Below are positions 8,511-15,451 of a DNA stretch of 30,978 bases, one piece after another; the first letter of the stretch is position 1; each line of letters begins with the position of its first letter. The notes under the pieces were generated by a model, which made no database searches, was not told the DNA's origin, and was given only the letters and a program-made list of their open reading frames with translations. The translations under genes and the position numbers were made by a program. This DNA comes from a virus, in IMG/VR virus record IMGVR_UViG_3300021197_000123, positions 1 to 30,978 of that record; one strand, 5' to 3'.

Positions 8511-8943
8511 ACTTGAAACTGGGGCTACCCCTGATCGTGTACTAAATTTTGGATCTGATACGCCGTTAGATCCTCCGAAGGAGTCTCTTACTCCTGAGAA
8601 TTTAGATTCTCACGCAGATAAGCTACCGAACCCTACAGGGTATCGGATGTTGATTCTCCCGTTTTCTCCACCAGAGAAAACAAAAGGCGGCATTCTTATG
8701 GCTAAACAAACTCTTGATAAAGAGCGTATAGCTACAATCGTAGGGCTTGTGGTCAAACAAGGCCCAGATGCATATTCCGACTCTGATAAATTTCCTGAAG
8801 GCCCATGGTGTAAAGAGGGCGATTGGGTAATTTTCGGTCGCTATGCAGGAGCTAGATTTAACATCGAAGGAGGCGATATGCGTCTTTTAAATGATGATGA
8901 AATTTTAGCTACTGTGAACAACCCAGAAGATATTCTGCAATAA
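8494..8943 (+). CDS. GroES-like co-chaperonin
   Basis: I choose the ATG at 8494 over the in-frame ATG at 8479 because GGAAGGATGGAAG (8481-8493) lies directly upstream. The product is 149 residues: a disordered N-terminal extension of about 45 residues, then a Cpn10 core. The core has GYRMLILPF (49-57), a mobile-loop region with GGILM (65-69) equivalent to the GGIVL GroEL-binding tripeptide region of GroES, the GDWVIFGRYAG strand (109-119) and DDEILATV near the end. GroES caps GroEL in the cytoplasm; phage T4 gp31 and RB49 CocO show that phages supply their own cap for folding the capsid protein. Its place just upstream of the scaffold and capsid genes fits that. No GroEL is encoded here. Confidence 0.85.
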   Translation: MSKTTELETGATPDRVLNFGSDTPLDPPKESLTPENLDSHADKLPNPTGYRMLILPFSPPEKTKGGILMAKQTLDKERIATIVGLVVKQGPDAYSDSDKFPEGPWCKEGDWVIFGRYAGARFNIEGGDMRLLNDDEILATVNNPEDILQ

Positions 8944-8953
8944 GGTGATTTAA

Positions 8954-9826
8954 ATGGCTGAGTCTCAAGAAATTGAACTAGAACTTCCTGATGAAGAAGT
9001 AGATCCTCGCGAAGCGGATGTGTTGCAAGAACCACAACGAGACTTCGATACAAGCGAAGCTGAGGTCGAAGCTCCTCAGACTGACGAGTTAGAGGATTAT
9101 AGCGACGGTGTTAAAAAGCGTATAGATAAGTTGACTTATCGTATGCGGGAAGCAGAACGCCAACGCGACGAAGCTGTTCAGTTTGCTAAGAAGATGTCTG
9201 AACAAACAAACAGCTTACAGAGTAAGTTACGGTCTTCAGATGAAACGTTAGTAGCGGAATATTCTGCTCGTATTGCTTCTGATAAAGAACGCGCTAGACG
9301 AGCGTTAAAAGAAGCTCAAGAACTTGGTGACGCAGAAGCTATCGCTTTGGCTACTGAGGCAGTTGCTAAAACTTCTTTAGAAGCGCAAAATGCCGAAAGA
9401 TTAGTTGCAAAACAAAAGTCTGTTCAGTCTACATCTCAACAGACTCAACCTGTTCCACAACAGGCGACTAATGTACAACCAGCTGCTCCTGATCCTCGTG
9501 CAGAGAGATGGGCTTCAGAAAATGCTTGGTTTGGTGAAGATGATGGTATGACCTATGCAGCTATGGGTATCCATCAAAAGTTATTAAAGGAGGGAGTTCC
9601 CCCTAGTTCTGATTACTACTACGAAAGAGTAGACAGTGAAATTAGAGAACTTTTTCCGAACAAGTTTCCCGAAGGGAAAAAGAACGTGCAGTCTTCTGTA
9701 GCAGGATCTAGCCGAGGTGCTGGGGCTGTTAAAAAAGGAGCACGCAATGTGAAGCTCACACCGTCACAGGTAGCAATAGCTAAAAGAATCGGTGTGCCTC
9801 TTGAAGAGTACGCAAAATTTGTATAG
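8954..9826 (+). CDS. Probable capsid scaffolding protein
   Basis: The 290-residue product begins with a strongly acidic segment (1-50), then a long charged coiled coil (about 52-150, with KKRIDKLTYRMREAERQRDEA), a Gln/Pro/Thr-rich linker (about 155-180), and a C-terminal part with WASENAWFGEDDGMTYAA. It ends in a short basic helix, VKLTPSQVAIAKRIGVPLEEY. Acidic helical chains with a basic C-terminal capsid-binding end are typical of scaffolds, and the gene lies three places upstream of the major capsid gene. No protease motif is visible in it. The GTGATTTAA leader gives only a weak ribosome site. Scaffold is inferred from architecture and position. Confidence 0.75.
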   Translation: MAESQEIELELPDEEVDPREADVLQEPQRDFDTSEAEVEAPQTDELEDYSDGVKKRIDKLTYRMREAERQRDEAVQFAKKMSEQTNSLQSKLRSSDETLVAEYSARIASDKERARRALKEAQELGDAEAIALATEAVAKTSLEAQNAERLVAKQKSVQSTSQQTQPVPQQATNVQPAAPDPRAERWASENAWFGEDDGMTYAAMGIHQKLLKEGVPPSSDYYYERVDSEIRELFPNKFPEGKKNVQSSVAGSSRGAGAVKKGARNVKLTPSQVAIAKRIGVPLEEYAKFV

Positions 9827-9835
9827 GAGATGAAA

Positions 9836-10303
9836 ATGACAGATCGTACCTCCAGATCTGCTGAAACCCGAGAAAAGAAATCTCGCCGTAAACCATGGCA
9901 ACCGCCATCTATGTTAGACGCTCCCGAAGCTCCCGCTGGCTATAAGCACAGGTGGGTTCGTGCAGAAGTTCGAGGGCACGATGATAGAGCGAATATGTCT
10001 AAACGTATTCGTGAAGGATTCGAGCCAGTAAGAGCAGAAGATCATCCTGATTTTGACGCTCCTACGATTGAGGACGGTAAACACGCTGGCGTAATAGGTG
10101 TTGGTGGCTTAATTCTCGCTAAAATTCCTGAAGAGACTGTTGAAGAACGCAACTATTACTATAACAGTAAGACTGCAGAACAACTTCAAGGTGTCGATAA
10201 TGATTTGATGCGAGAAGCTGATCCAAGAATGCCGCTCCGACAGAGCGATATGAGGAGAAGCACAAAAGTGGAATTCGGAAGCCGACAAAAGGCTACGGAT
10301 TAA
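9836..10303 (+). CDS. Conserved head-cluster protein (KPWQPPSMLDAPEAP family)
   Basis: I start at the second ATG, 9836, because AGGAG (9825-9829) is 6 nt upstream of it and would abut the first ATG at 9830. The 155-residue product has a basic N-terminus, then KPWQPPSMLDAPEAPAGYKH, RWVRAEVRGHDDRANMSKR, REGFEPVRAEDHPDF, and a glycine-hydrophobic segment AGVIGVGGLILAKIPEETVEER. The sequence is extremely characteristic of marine phage head clusters, always between scaffold and capsid genes. The hydrophobic patch followed by charged helix may be a capsid-binding element. It has no proven function known to me; a minor capsid or assembly protein is inferred. Confidence 0.75.
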   Translation: MTDRTSRSAETREKKSRRKPWQPPSMLDAPEAPAGYKHRWVRAEVRGHDDRANMSKRIREGFEPVRAEDHPDFDAPTIEDGKHAGVIGVGGLILAKIPEETVEERNYYYNSKTAEQLQGVDNDLMREADPRMPLRQSDMRRSTKVEFGSRQKATD

Positions 10304-10331
10304 TTCATCATTTTCCTTAGAGGATTAAATC

Positions 10332-10871
10332 ATGGCTAATACTGACGCCCCTAATGGGTTCACTCCAGCCTATCACCTATATGGTGGAACGATTCGTCCT
10401 CAGAAGTTGCGTATTGCTAGTGGCACTTCAGCTGCTATCTTCAACGGAGACGTTGTAAACCTATCTTCTGGGTACGTTATCCAAGGCACTGCGACAGGCA
10501 CACCAGCAGGAGTTTTTGCTGGCTGTTTCTATACCGCAACCGACGGTACTCCTACATACTCTACGTTCTTCCCTGCTTCAACAGCTACGCTGGGTTCAGC
10601 AGACGTCGAAGCGTATGTATATACCGATCCTGCAATCGTGTACGAAGCACAATTTACTGCCGGCACTCCAGCCGTAAGTTTTATTGGTGTTAAATATACG
10701 ATTTCAACAACCGCTGGCAGCACTAACAATGGCCGATCCAAAGAAGGTGTAACAGCGACAACAAGTAGCGGAATAGCGTTGTTGAATAGGTTCGTAGATT
10801 CCCCGAGTAATAGCATTGGTGCTAACGCTCGTGGGTATTTTTCGTTCCCAACTAACGTATTCGCTGTATAG
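10332..10871 (+). CDS. Virion structural protein, decoration-like
   Basis: The 179-residue product is rich in Gly, Ala, Thr and Ser with almost no long helices. It begins MANTDAPNGFTPAYHLYGGT, followed by IFNGDVVNLSSGYVIQG, AGVFAGCFYT and ANARGYFSFPTNVFAV at the end. I recall the family as a virion protein beside the major capsid gene in marine and cyanobacterial phages, compatible with a capsid decoration protein. The gene immediately precedes the capsid gene with a 17-nt spacer. AGAGGA lies just upstream of its start. The role is inferred from family and position. Confidence 0.75.
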   Translation: MANTDAPNGFTPAYHLYGGTIRPQKLRIASGTSAAIFNGDVVNLSSGYVIQGTATGTPAGVFAGCFYTATDGTPTYSTFFPASTATLGSADVEAYVYTDPAIVYEAQFTAGTPAVSFIGVKYTISTTAGSTNNGRSKEGVTATTSSGIALLNRFVDSPSNSIGANARGYFSFPTNVFAV

Positions 10872-10888
10872 TCGAAGGAGAGTAACTA

Positions 10889-11800
10889 ATGGCTATTAAT
10901 AGAGCTCAACTCGTAAAAGAGCTGGTTCCTGGCCTTCATGCTCTTTTCGGACTAGAGTATGATCGCTACGACGCTGAGTACGAAGAAATCTTCGAAACTG
11001 AAACTTCAGAACGTGCTTTTGAAGAAGAGGTAATGTTGACTGGTTTCGGTGAAGCTCCTGTGAAGTTTGAAGGTTCTGGTGTTACTTATGACACCGCGCA
11101 AGAATCTTTTACTGCACGGTATTCACATGAAACTATCGCTCTAGCTTTTTCATTGACTGAAGAAGCTATTGAAGATAATTTGTATGACACCTTGTCTTCT
11201 CGTTATACGCGAGCACTAGCTCGTTCTATGATGACCACTAAAAACATTAAAGGTGCTAACGTATTGAACAATGCGTTTAGTTCTTCTTTTGTTGGCGGTG
11301 ACGGCAAAGAACTGTGTGCAACTGATCACCCGACTGTAGGGAATGAGACTCAACGCAACGAACTATCGACTGCGTCTGACCTCAACGAGACTTCATTAGA
11401 GCAGTCTCTGATCGATATCGCAGCTTTCGAAGATGAGCGGGGTCTTAAGATCAACGCTCAAGCGCGTAAGCTAATTATCCCTACCGCTTTGCAATTCGTT
11501 GCAGATCGTCTTCTGGAAACCCCAGGACGAGTCGGTACGGCTGATAATGATATTAACGCACTACGCAACATGGGTATGGTTCCTGAAGGATACACCGTCA
11601 ATCATTATCTAACAGATACTGATGCGTTCTTCCTGACTACGGACGTACCTAACGGGCTGAAGCACTTTGTGCGCTCACCTGTTGCGACCAGCATGGAAGG
11701 TGACTTCGAAACTGGTAATGTTCGTTATAAAGCCAGAGAACGTTATAGTTTTGGCTTTAGTGACTGGCGTGGTATTTTCGGCTCTCCTGGAGCTGCGTAA
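10889..11800 (+). CDS. Major capsid protein (Mu gpT-like, HK97 fold)
   Basis: The 303-residue product builds the icosahedral head. Segments such as YDRYDAEYEEIFETETS, RAFEEEVMLTGFGEAP, ARYSHETIALAFSLTEEAIEDN, ARKLIIPTALQFVADRLLETP and the C-terminal RYSFGFSDWRGIFGSPGAA match Mu gpT-type major head proteins. Early residues match the N-arm and E-loop region; the later ones the A-domain. The strongest ribosome site in the head cluster, AAGGAGAG (10874-10881), precedes it, and an intrinsic terminator follows directly. Both fit the most abundant virion protein. No N-terminal delta domain is evident, consistent with the separate scaffold gene. Confidence 0.92.
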   Translation: MAINRAQLVKELVPGLHALFGLEYDRYDAEYEEIFETETSERAFEEEVMLTGFGEAPVKFEGSGVTYDTAQESFTARYSHETIALAFSLTEEAIEDNLYDTLSSRYTRALARSMMTTKNIKGANVLNNAFSSSFVGGDGKELCATDHPTVGNETQRNELSTASDLNETSLEQSLIDIAAFEDERGLKINAQARKLIIPTALQFVADRLLETPGRVGTADNDINALRNMGMVPEGYTVNHYLTDTDAFFLTTDVPNGLKHFVRSPVATSMEGDFETGNVRYKARERYSFGFSDWRGIFGSPGAA

Positions 11801-11811
11801 TATCGCAAGAC

Positions 11812-11841
11812 AAAGGGGCACTAGTTGCCCCTTTTCTTTTT
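11812..11841 (+). terminator. Intrinsic terminator after the capsid gene
   Basis: A perfect 9-bp stem AAAGGGGCA/TGCCCCTTT (11812-11820 and 11826-11834) with a 5-nt loop CTAGT is followed by a T-rich tract, TCTTTTTC. It sits 11 nt after the capsid stop. It is the only convincing rho-independent terminator I see in the window and would lower transcription of the tail genes relative to the capsid gene. Confidence 0.85.
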
Positions 11842-11853
11842 CTCCTGTATAAA
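11825..11853 (+). promoter_or_regulatory. Candidate sigma-70-like promoter overlapping the terminator
   Basis: TTGCCC (11825-11830) and TATAAA (11848-11853) are separated by 17 nt, matching four of six and five of six consensus bases. It would restart transcription for the tail genes beginning at 11912, whose leader of about 110 nt is one of the longest gaps in the window. Because one match in AT-rich sequence is easy to find by chance and the -35 sits in the terminator stem, confidence is low. Confidence 0.3.
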
Positions 11854-11911
11854 GCTTCTATCCCTGACAGGTGCATCCCGTACCTGACACTAGCCAAGAC
11901 AGGAGATCTAC

Positions 11912-12532
11912 ATGGCCAACACCACGTTTAACGGCCCCGTCCGTTCAGAAAATGGTTTTGAAACCATATCAAAAAATACTACTACTGGTGCAATCACTAT
12001 AACCAGTGGCAACAAAATGGCAGTTGAAGCTACTGGCAGCGCTGGAATAGAAGGCACAGCAGCGGTTTACGTTACCCAAGTAGAGCGTTTTAAAAGCGAT
12101 ACATCGACTAATGTAAACATAGTCAAAACAACAATTATGATTGACCTAACTGGTCTAAAAGATGGCGGCACTGCTGGAGATATCATAGGTAAGGATGGTT
12201 CTGGGGTTGCTTTTATCGGCCAAGTTACTGCTGCCAATCAAGGAAGCGTGTTTGGAGTGACTATGACTTGCGTAGAAACCCCCGCAGGTGGTAGCACAGA
12301 CATCGATCTGTTTTCCGCAACTGAAGGCACTGGCGTCAACGACACTGCGATTGGCGATCTTACTGAGACGCAAATCATCAACGCTGGAGCTGCTTCTGCT
12401 GGAACAATGGTTGCTGGTGGTGATATCGCTGCTGATCAATTCTTGTACTTGGTAAGCCAAGGTACGGGTGACGCAGCTTATACGGCTGGTCGTTTTCTAA
12501 TTGAAATAACTGGCTTTGATGTAGCATCCTAA
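11912..12532 (+). CDS. Virion structural protein (NTTFNGPVRSENGF family)
   Basis: The 206-residue product is Gly/Thr/Ala-rich with a beta-strand pattern. Characteristic segments are MANTTFNGPVRSENGFETIS at the N-terminus, DGGTAGDIIGKDG, AFIGQVTAA and FGVTMTCVETPAGGSTDIDL in the middle, and GRFLIEITGFDVAS at the end. I recall it next to capsid and neck genes of marine phages. AGGAG (11901-11905) lies 6 nt before the ATG. It is the first gene after the terminator. Likely a decoration or structural head/tail protein; the precise role is inferred. Confidence 0.75.
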   Translation: MANTTFNGPVRSENGFETISKNTTTGAITITSGNKMAVEATGSAGIEGTAAVYVTQVERFKSDTSTNVNIVKTTIMIDLTGLKDGGTAGDIIGKDGSGVAFIGQVTAANQGSVFGVTMTCVETPAGGSTDIDLFSATEGTGVNDTAIGDLTETQIINAGAASAGTMVAGGDIAADQFLYLVSQGTGDAAYTAGRFLIEITGFDVAS

Positions 12533-12542
12533 GAGGTGATTT

Positions 12543-12950
12543 ATGGCTGATGCAGTAACTTCAACAACTATCTCTGATGGTACGCATAAAGCAGTAATAC
12601 AATTAACGAACTTAAGTGATGGCACTGGTGAAGATGCTGTTAACAAAATAGATGTTAGTGGATTAACTGCTCGAGAAGATGGGACTGCTTGTAGTAGTGT
12701 GCTTATCGAAAAGGTAAGCCATTCTATTATTGGCTTTACGCAAGTACAGCTTTTGTTTGATGCAACCGCAAATACAATAGCGTTAGGATTAGCGCAAGAC
12801 AGTAATGGTCACATGGATTTTAGCGATTTCGGTGGTCTTAAAAACACCTCTGGCAGCGGTAAAACTGGGGATATCTTACTGACTACAATAGGTGCTTCTT
12901 CTAATGATAGTTATGTAATTGTCTTAGAACTCATCAAGAAGTATGGCTAA
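12543..12950 (+). CDS. Virion structural protein, beta-sandwich-like
   Basis: The 135-residue product contains TISDGTHKAVIQLTNLSDGTGEDAV followed by NKIDVSGL, IIGFTQVQLLFDAT, NGHMDFSDFGGLKN, SGSGKTGDILLTT and SYVIVLELIKKYG. The alternation of hydrophobic and polar residues points to a beta-sandwich. I recall it as part of a conserved pair with the upstream gene in marine phages. AGAGGTGA (about 12532-12539) precedes the start, and the stop overlaps the next gene as TAATG. It probably is a decoration or neck-associated virion protein; the sequence itself does not show which. Confidence 0.7.
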   Translation: MADAVTSTTISDGTHKAVIQLTNLSDGTGEDAVNKIDVSGLTAREDGTACSSVLIEKVSHSIIGFTQVQLLFDATANTIALGLAQDSNGHMDFSDFGGLKNTSGSGKTGDILLTTIGASSNDSYVIVLELIKKYG

Positions 12951-13618
12951 TGGCTACATCAGGTACACGAACTTTTACTTTAACCGCAGCAGATGCGATT
13001 GAAGAAGCCTACGAACTTGCTGGGTTAGAGTATCGTACAGGATACGACGGTGTAACTGCTCGTCGGTCGATGAATATCATGTTCGCCGATTGGTCAAATC
13101 GTGGTGTTCAACTTTGGGAAGTAGAGCAAGTATCCCTTGATTTAGTTCAAGGGACTACTTCCTATTCCCTTAATCAATATGACATTGATATTTTAGATGC
13201 GGTTATTAGACGAACAGTCAATAGCACGCAGACAGACTTTCAAGTAGATCGTATTGAAAGAGGAGAGTATTTAGATATACCTAATAAAAATACTCAAGCA
13301 AGACCTACTCAATATTATTTAGAGAGAACGGTTACTCCGAAGTTGTTCGTTTGGCCAGCTCCTGAAAACTCTACAGATAAGTTTGTCTCGTATAGATGGA
13401 AACGTATTCAAGATATTTCTGGGTCTGTAGACGATGTAGATCTTCCTAGTAGGTTTCTACCTTGTTTAGTAACAGGATTAGCTTTTAATTTAGCGTTGAA
13501 AAAGAACCCTGATAAAGCAGGGTTGTTACAACCTTTATACGAACAAAACTTAGTTAATGCGATACGGTACGACACTAGCGACGCTTTTCAGTTAGTGCCT
13601 AGACGGACGTATGTCTAA
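12950..13618 (+). CDS. Head-tail connector/adaptor-like protein
   Basis: The 222-residue product starts with a helical part, DAIEEAYELAGLEYRTGYDG then ARRSMNIMFADWSNRGVQLWEVEQ, followed by SYSLNQYDIDILDAVIRR, and KLFVWPAPENSTDKFVSYRWKRIQD with DLPSRFLPCLVTGLAFNLALK. This pattern recalls the helical adaptors of the P22 gp4/SU10 type that extend the portal ring toward the tail. Position in the neck cluster fits. It overlaps both neighbours as TAATG junctions. A head-tail connector is inferred from family memory; the exact ring level is not deducible. Confidence 0.7.
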   Translation: MATSGTRTFTLTAADAIEEAYELAGLEYRTGYDGVTARRSMNIMFADWSNRGVQLWEVEQVSLDLVQGTTSYSLNQYDIDILDAVIRRTVNSTQTDFQVDRIERGEYLDIPNKNTQARPTQYYLERTVTPKLFVWPAPENSTDKFVSYRWKRIQDISGSVDDVDLPSRFLPCLVTGLAFNLALKKNPDKAGLLQPLYEQNLVNAIRYDTSDAFQLVPRRTYV

Positions 13619-13986
13619 TGGCTTTTGCTCTAGGTAAGCATTCTTACGGTGTTTGTGACCGTTGTGGATTTAGAGCTAGGTATTTAGATCTGCGTATGGA
13701 GTGGACAGGGTTTAAAGTTTGCTCAGAGTGTTTTGAACCTAAACACCCTCAATTAGAACCACCTAGACAAGCGACTGATCCAGAAGCCTTAAGACAAGCT
13801 CGACCAGAAGTATCTCTACCACAATCTCAGCTTGGGGTAGTTAGAACGACTGGGCCTAGTAATACCACGGATAGCGGAGTTAATGTCGGAGGACAACCTC
13901 TATCTATTGTAGATCCGATTGGAACTAAATTTGACGGAGTATCTGGTACAGGTGAAATAGGCACTGTTACGGTAACGACATCATGA
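13618..13986 (+). CDS. Four-cysteine zinc-ribbon protein with VTGV-type repeat tail
   Basis: The 122-residue product begins with CDRCGF and VCSECFEP, giving Cys13-x2-Cys16 and Cys35-x2-Cys38, a typical small zinc ribbon, followed by a Pro/Gln-rich linker. The final 16 residues, GVSGTGEIGTVTVTTS (107-122), match the core of the 22-residue repeat in the protein at 15452-16219 and the tail of the protein at 25340-25666. A small metal-binding head linked to a virion repeat suggests a structural rather than transcriptional role, although Zn-ribbons are often regulators. It starts at a TAATG junction and ends in an ATGA overlap, within the neck cluster. Confidence 0.7.
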   Translation: MAFALGKHSYGVCDRCGFRARYLDLRMEWTGFKVCSECFEPKHPQLEPPRQATDPEALRQARPEVSLPQSQLGVVRTTGPSNTTDSGVNVGGQPLSIVDPIGTKFDGVSGTGEIGTVTVTTS

Positions 13987-14618
13987 GTTTTACATTAGCT
14001 ACTTTAAAATCTACTGTTCAAGATTATTGCGAAACTGCGGAAACAACTTTCGTTGCAGACTTAGACACGTTTATAAAAGAGTCTGAAGAAAGAATTCTTA
14101 AGAACGTTGAGCTTCCTGTTTTTAGAAAAAATGTAACAGGTTCTGCAGCTAGTAGTAATACATATCTAAGTACACCAACTGATTTCTTAGCGCCATATAG
14201 CTTGGCTGTAATTTCTAGTAGCGTTTATAGCTATCTGTTGTTTAAGCATGTTAGCTTTATTAGAGATTTTACCCCGAATCCTGCAACTACAGGAACTCCA
14301 AAGTATTATGCTCTTTTTGACGATAATACTTTTATGTTGGCTCCAACACCAGATCAAAATTATTCTTTCGAGTTACATTATAAATATCGTCCAGCTTCAT
14401 TAACAACTACTTCGGGAACAGATACGACATGGTTGTCTTTAAATGCCCCTGACGCTCTTTTGTATGGGACATTAGTAGAAGCAGCTACTTTCTTAAAAGT
14501 ACCTGAAGAAGTTGCTCAATATGAACAAAGGTTCGTACAAGCAATTAACAGTTTAAAGAATCTAGGGCAAGGTTACGGTTCAAGAGACGAATATCGTTAT
14601 GATATTGCTAAAGGATAA
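13983..14618 (+). CDS. SU10-type adaptor-like neck protein
   Basis: The 211-residue product opens with TLKSTVQDYCETAETTFVADLDTFIKESEERI, a helical entry resembling SU10-type head-tail adaptors, followed by LPVFRKNVTGSA, YLSTPTDFLAPYSLAVIS, YYALFDDNTFMLAPTPDQ and YSFELHYKYRPASL. The C-terminal helix DALLYGTLVEAATFL is followed by YEQRFVQAINSLKNLGQGYG. The pattern of helices at both ends around beta strands matches the adaptor rings below the portal. It may work with the protein at 12950-13618. The ATGA overlap with the zinc-ribbon gene is tight. The assignment rests on remembered family resemblance. Confidence 0.75.
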   Translation: MSFTLATLKSTVQDYCETAETTFVADLDTFIKESEERILKNVELPVFRKNVTGSAASSNTYLSTPTDFLAPYSLAVISSSVYSYLLFKHVSFIRDFTPNPATTGTPKYYALFDDNTFMLAPTPDQNYSFELHYKYRPASLTTTSGTDTTWLSLNAPDALLYGTLVEAATFLKVPEEVAQYEQRFVQAINSLKNLGQGYGSRDEYRYDIAKG

Positions 14619-14623
14619 ATAGT

Positions 14624-14914
14624 ATGTTGGTCGGTGCTTCTACTATGGAAGTTGGTAACGTATTAGTTACAACAACTAAAAATAAAGGACACTCTGTAGA
14701 GTTTTGGGCTGAGTCGGCTGCTAACAAGATTGTCAGTGTTGGAGGAAATTGTCATCCTTTAATAGCTCAACAAGCAGAAGCATTTAAAGAAGATGTTAAA
14801 AATGTAGTTGCTTTTTATTTAGCTGAAGCAGTAAAAAGTGACAGAACTACTCTAATTGCTGAATTAGAAAACCAAGGCCATAAAGACATGGCTGACATAT
14901 TAAGGAGACTGTAA
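14624..14914 (+). CDS. Conserved small phage protein (GHSVEFWAESAANKI family)
   Basis: The 96-residue product is helical with a recognisable block: NKGHSVEFWAESAANKIVSV, HPLIAQQAEAFKEDVKNVV, FYLAEAVKSDRTTLIAEL and GHKDMADILRRL. I recall the family across many marine tailed phages, including myoviruses, with no assigned role. AAAGGA lies about 9 nt upstream of the ATG; the in-frame ATG at 14645 is less well placed. The stop overlaps the next ATG as TAATG. Its wide spread in phages with different tails suggests a general assembly or DNA-related role rather than a tail part; this is inference. Confidence 0.7.
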   Translation: MLVGASTMEVGNVLVTTTKNKGHSVEFWAESAANKIVSVGGNCHPLIAQQAEAFKEDVKNVVAFYLAEAVKSDRTTLIAELENQGHKDMADILRRL

Positions 14915-15345
14915 TGGCTATTACGACCGCAATGTGTACAACTTTTAAAAAAGAGATTTTAGAAGCTGTTCATAATTTTAAAAACACAGGGGGCAGTACG
15001 TTTAATCTTGCTCTGTACACTAGCTCTGCTTCTTTAGGAGCCAGTACTACAGCGTACACTACTTCTAACGAAGTATCAGGTACTGGGTATACTGCCAAAG
15101 GAGCAGCTCTAACTCGTGTAGACCCCAGTAATTCTGGAACAACTGCTTTGACAGATTTTTCTGATCTAACCTTTTCTAGCAGTTCAATCACAGCACGTGG
15201 TTGTTTAATTTTTAATGATTCAGCTAGTGGTGACCCAGCAGTATGTGCTTTAGATTTTGGTGGTGATAAAACTTCTAGCTCTGGCGATTTTACTGTTCAG
15301 TTCCCAACCGCTGATGCTTCTAACGCGATAATAAGAATCGCTTAA
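14914..15345 (+). CDS. Virion structural protein (TTAMCTTFKKEIL family)
   Basis: The 143-residue product has an N-terminal helix, TTAMCTTFKKEILEAVHNF, then a Ser/Thr/Gly-rich beta part with FNLALYTSSASLGASTTAYT, EVSGTGYTAKGAALTRV, TDFSDLTFSSSSITARGC, and ends in GDFTVQFPTADASNAIIRIA. I recall this family as a structural protein of many tailed phages, often close to tail or neck genes. Its repeats of TTAY and SGTGY type are typical of beta-sandwich decoration domains. The start is a TAATG overlap. The role in tail or capsid decoration cannot be decided from sequence. Confidence 0.7.
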   Translation: MAITTAMCTTFKKEILEAVHNFKNTGGSTFNLALYTSSASLGASTTAYTTSNEVSGTGYTAKGAALTRVDPSNSGTTALTDFSDLTFSSSSITARGCLIFNDSASGDPAVCALDFGGDKTSSSGDFTVQFPTADASNAIIRIA

Positions 15346-15351
15346 TATGTT

Positions 15352-15441
15352 GTGGCCCAACAAACCCAACAGAGACAGATGACCGAGAAAGAGTACTTAG
15401 AATGGGTCAAACAACAACAAGATCAAAGTCATAATCAGTAG
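15352..15441 (+). CDS. Possible 29-residue Gln-rich small protein
   Basis: Between two clear genes (15346-15451), a GTG at 15352 opens a 29-residue frame, with an in-frame ATG at 15379 (20 residues: MTEKEYLEWVKQQQDQSHNQ). It stops 10 nt before the next start and is followed by TAGGA that serves the next gene. There is no clear ribosome site for the GTG; AGAGA precedes the ATG weakly. Its amphipathic Glu/Tyr/Leu/Trp pattern is protein-like, but the region is short and could be non-coding. Confidence 0.35.
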   Translation: MAQQTQQRQMTEKEYLEWVKQQQDQSHNQ

Positions 15442-15451
15442 GACTTAACGT

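Noticed and set aside
11667-11852. 61-residue overlapping frame across the capsid gene end
   Set aside because: It runs through the terminator hairpin and overlaps the well-supported capsid gene in another frame; no ribosome site.
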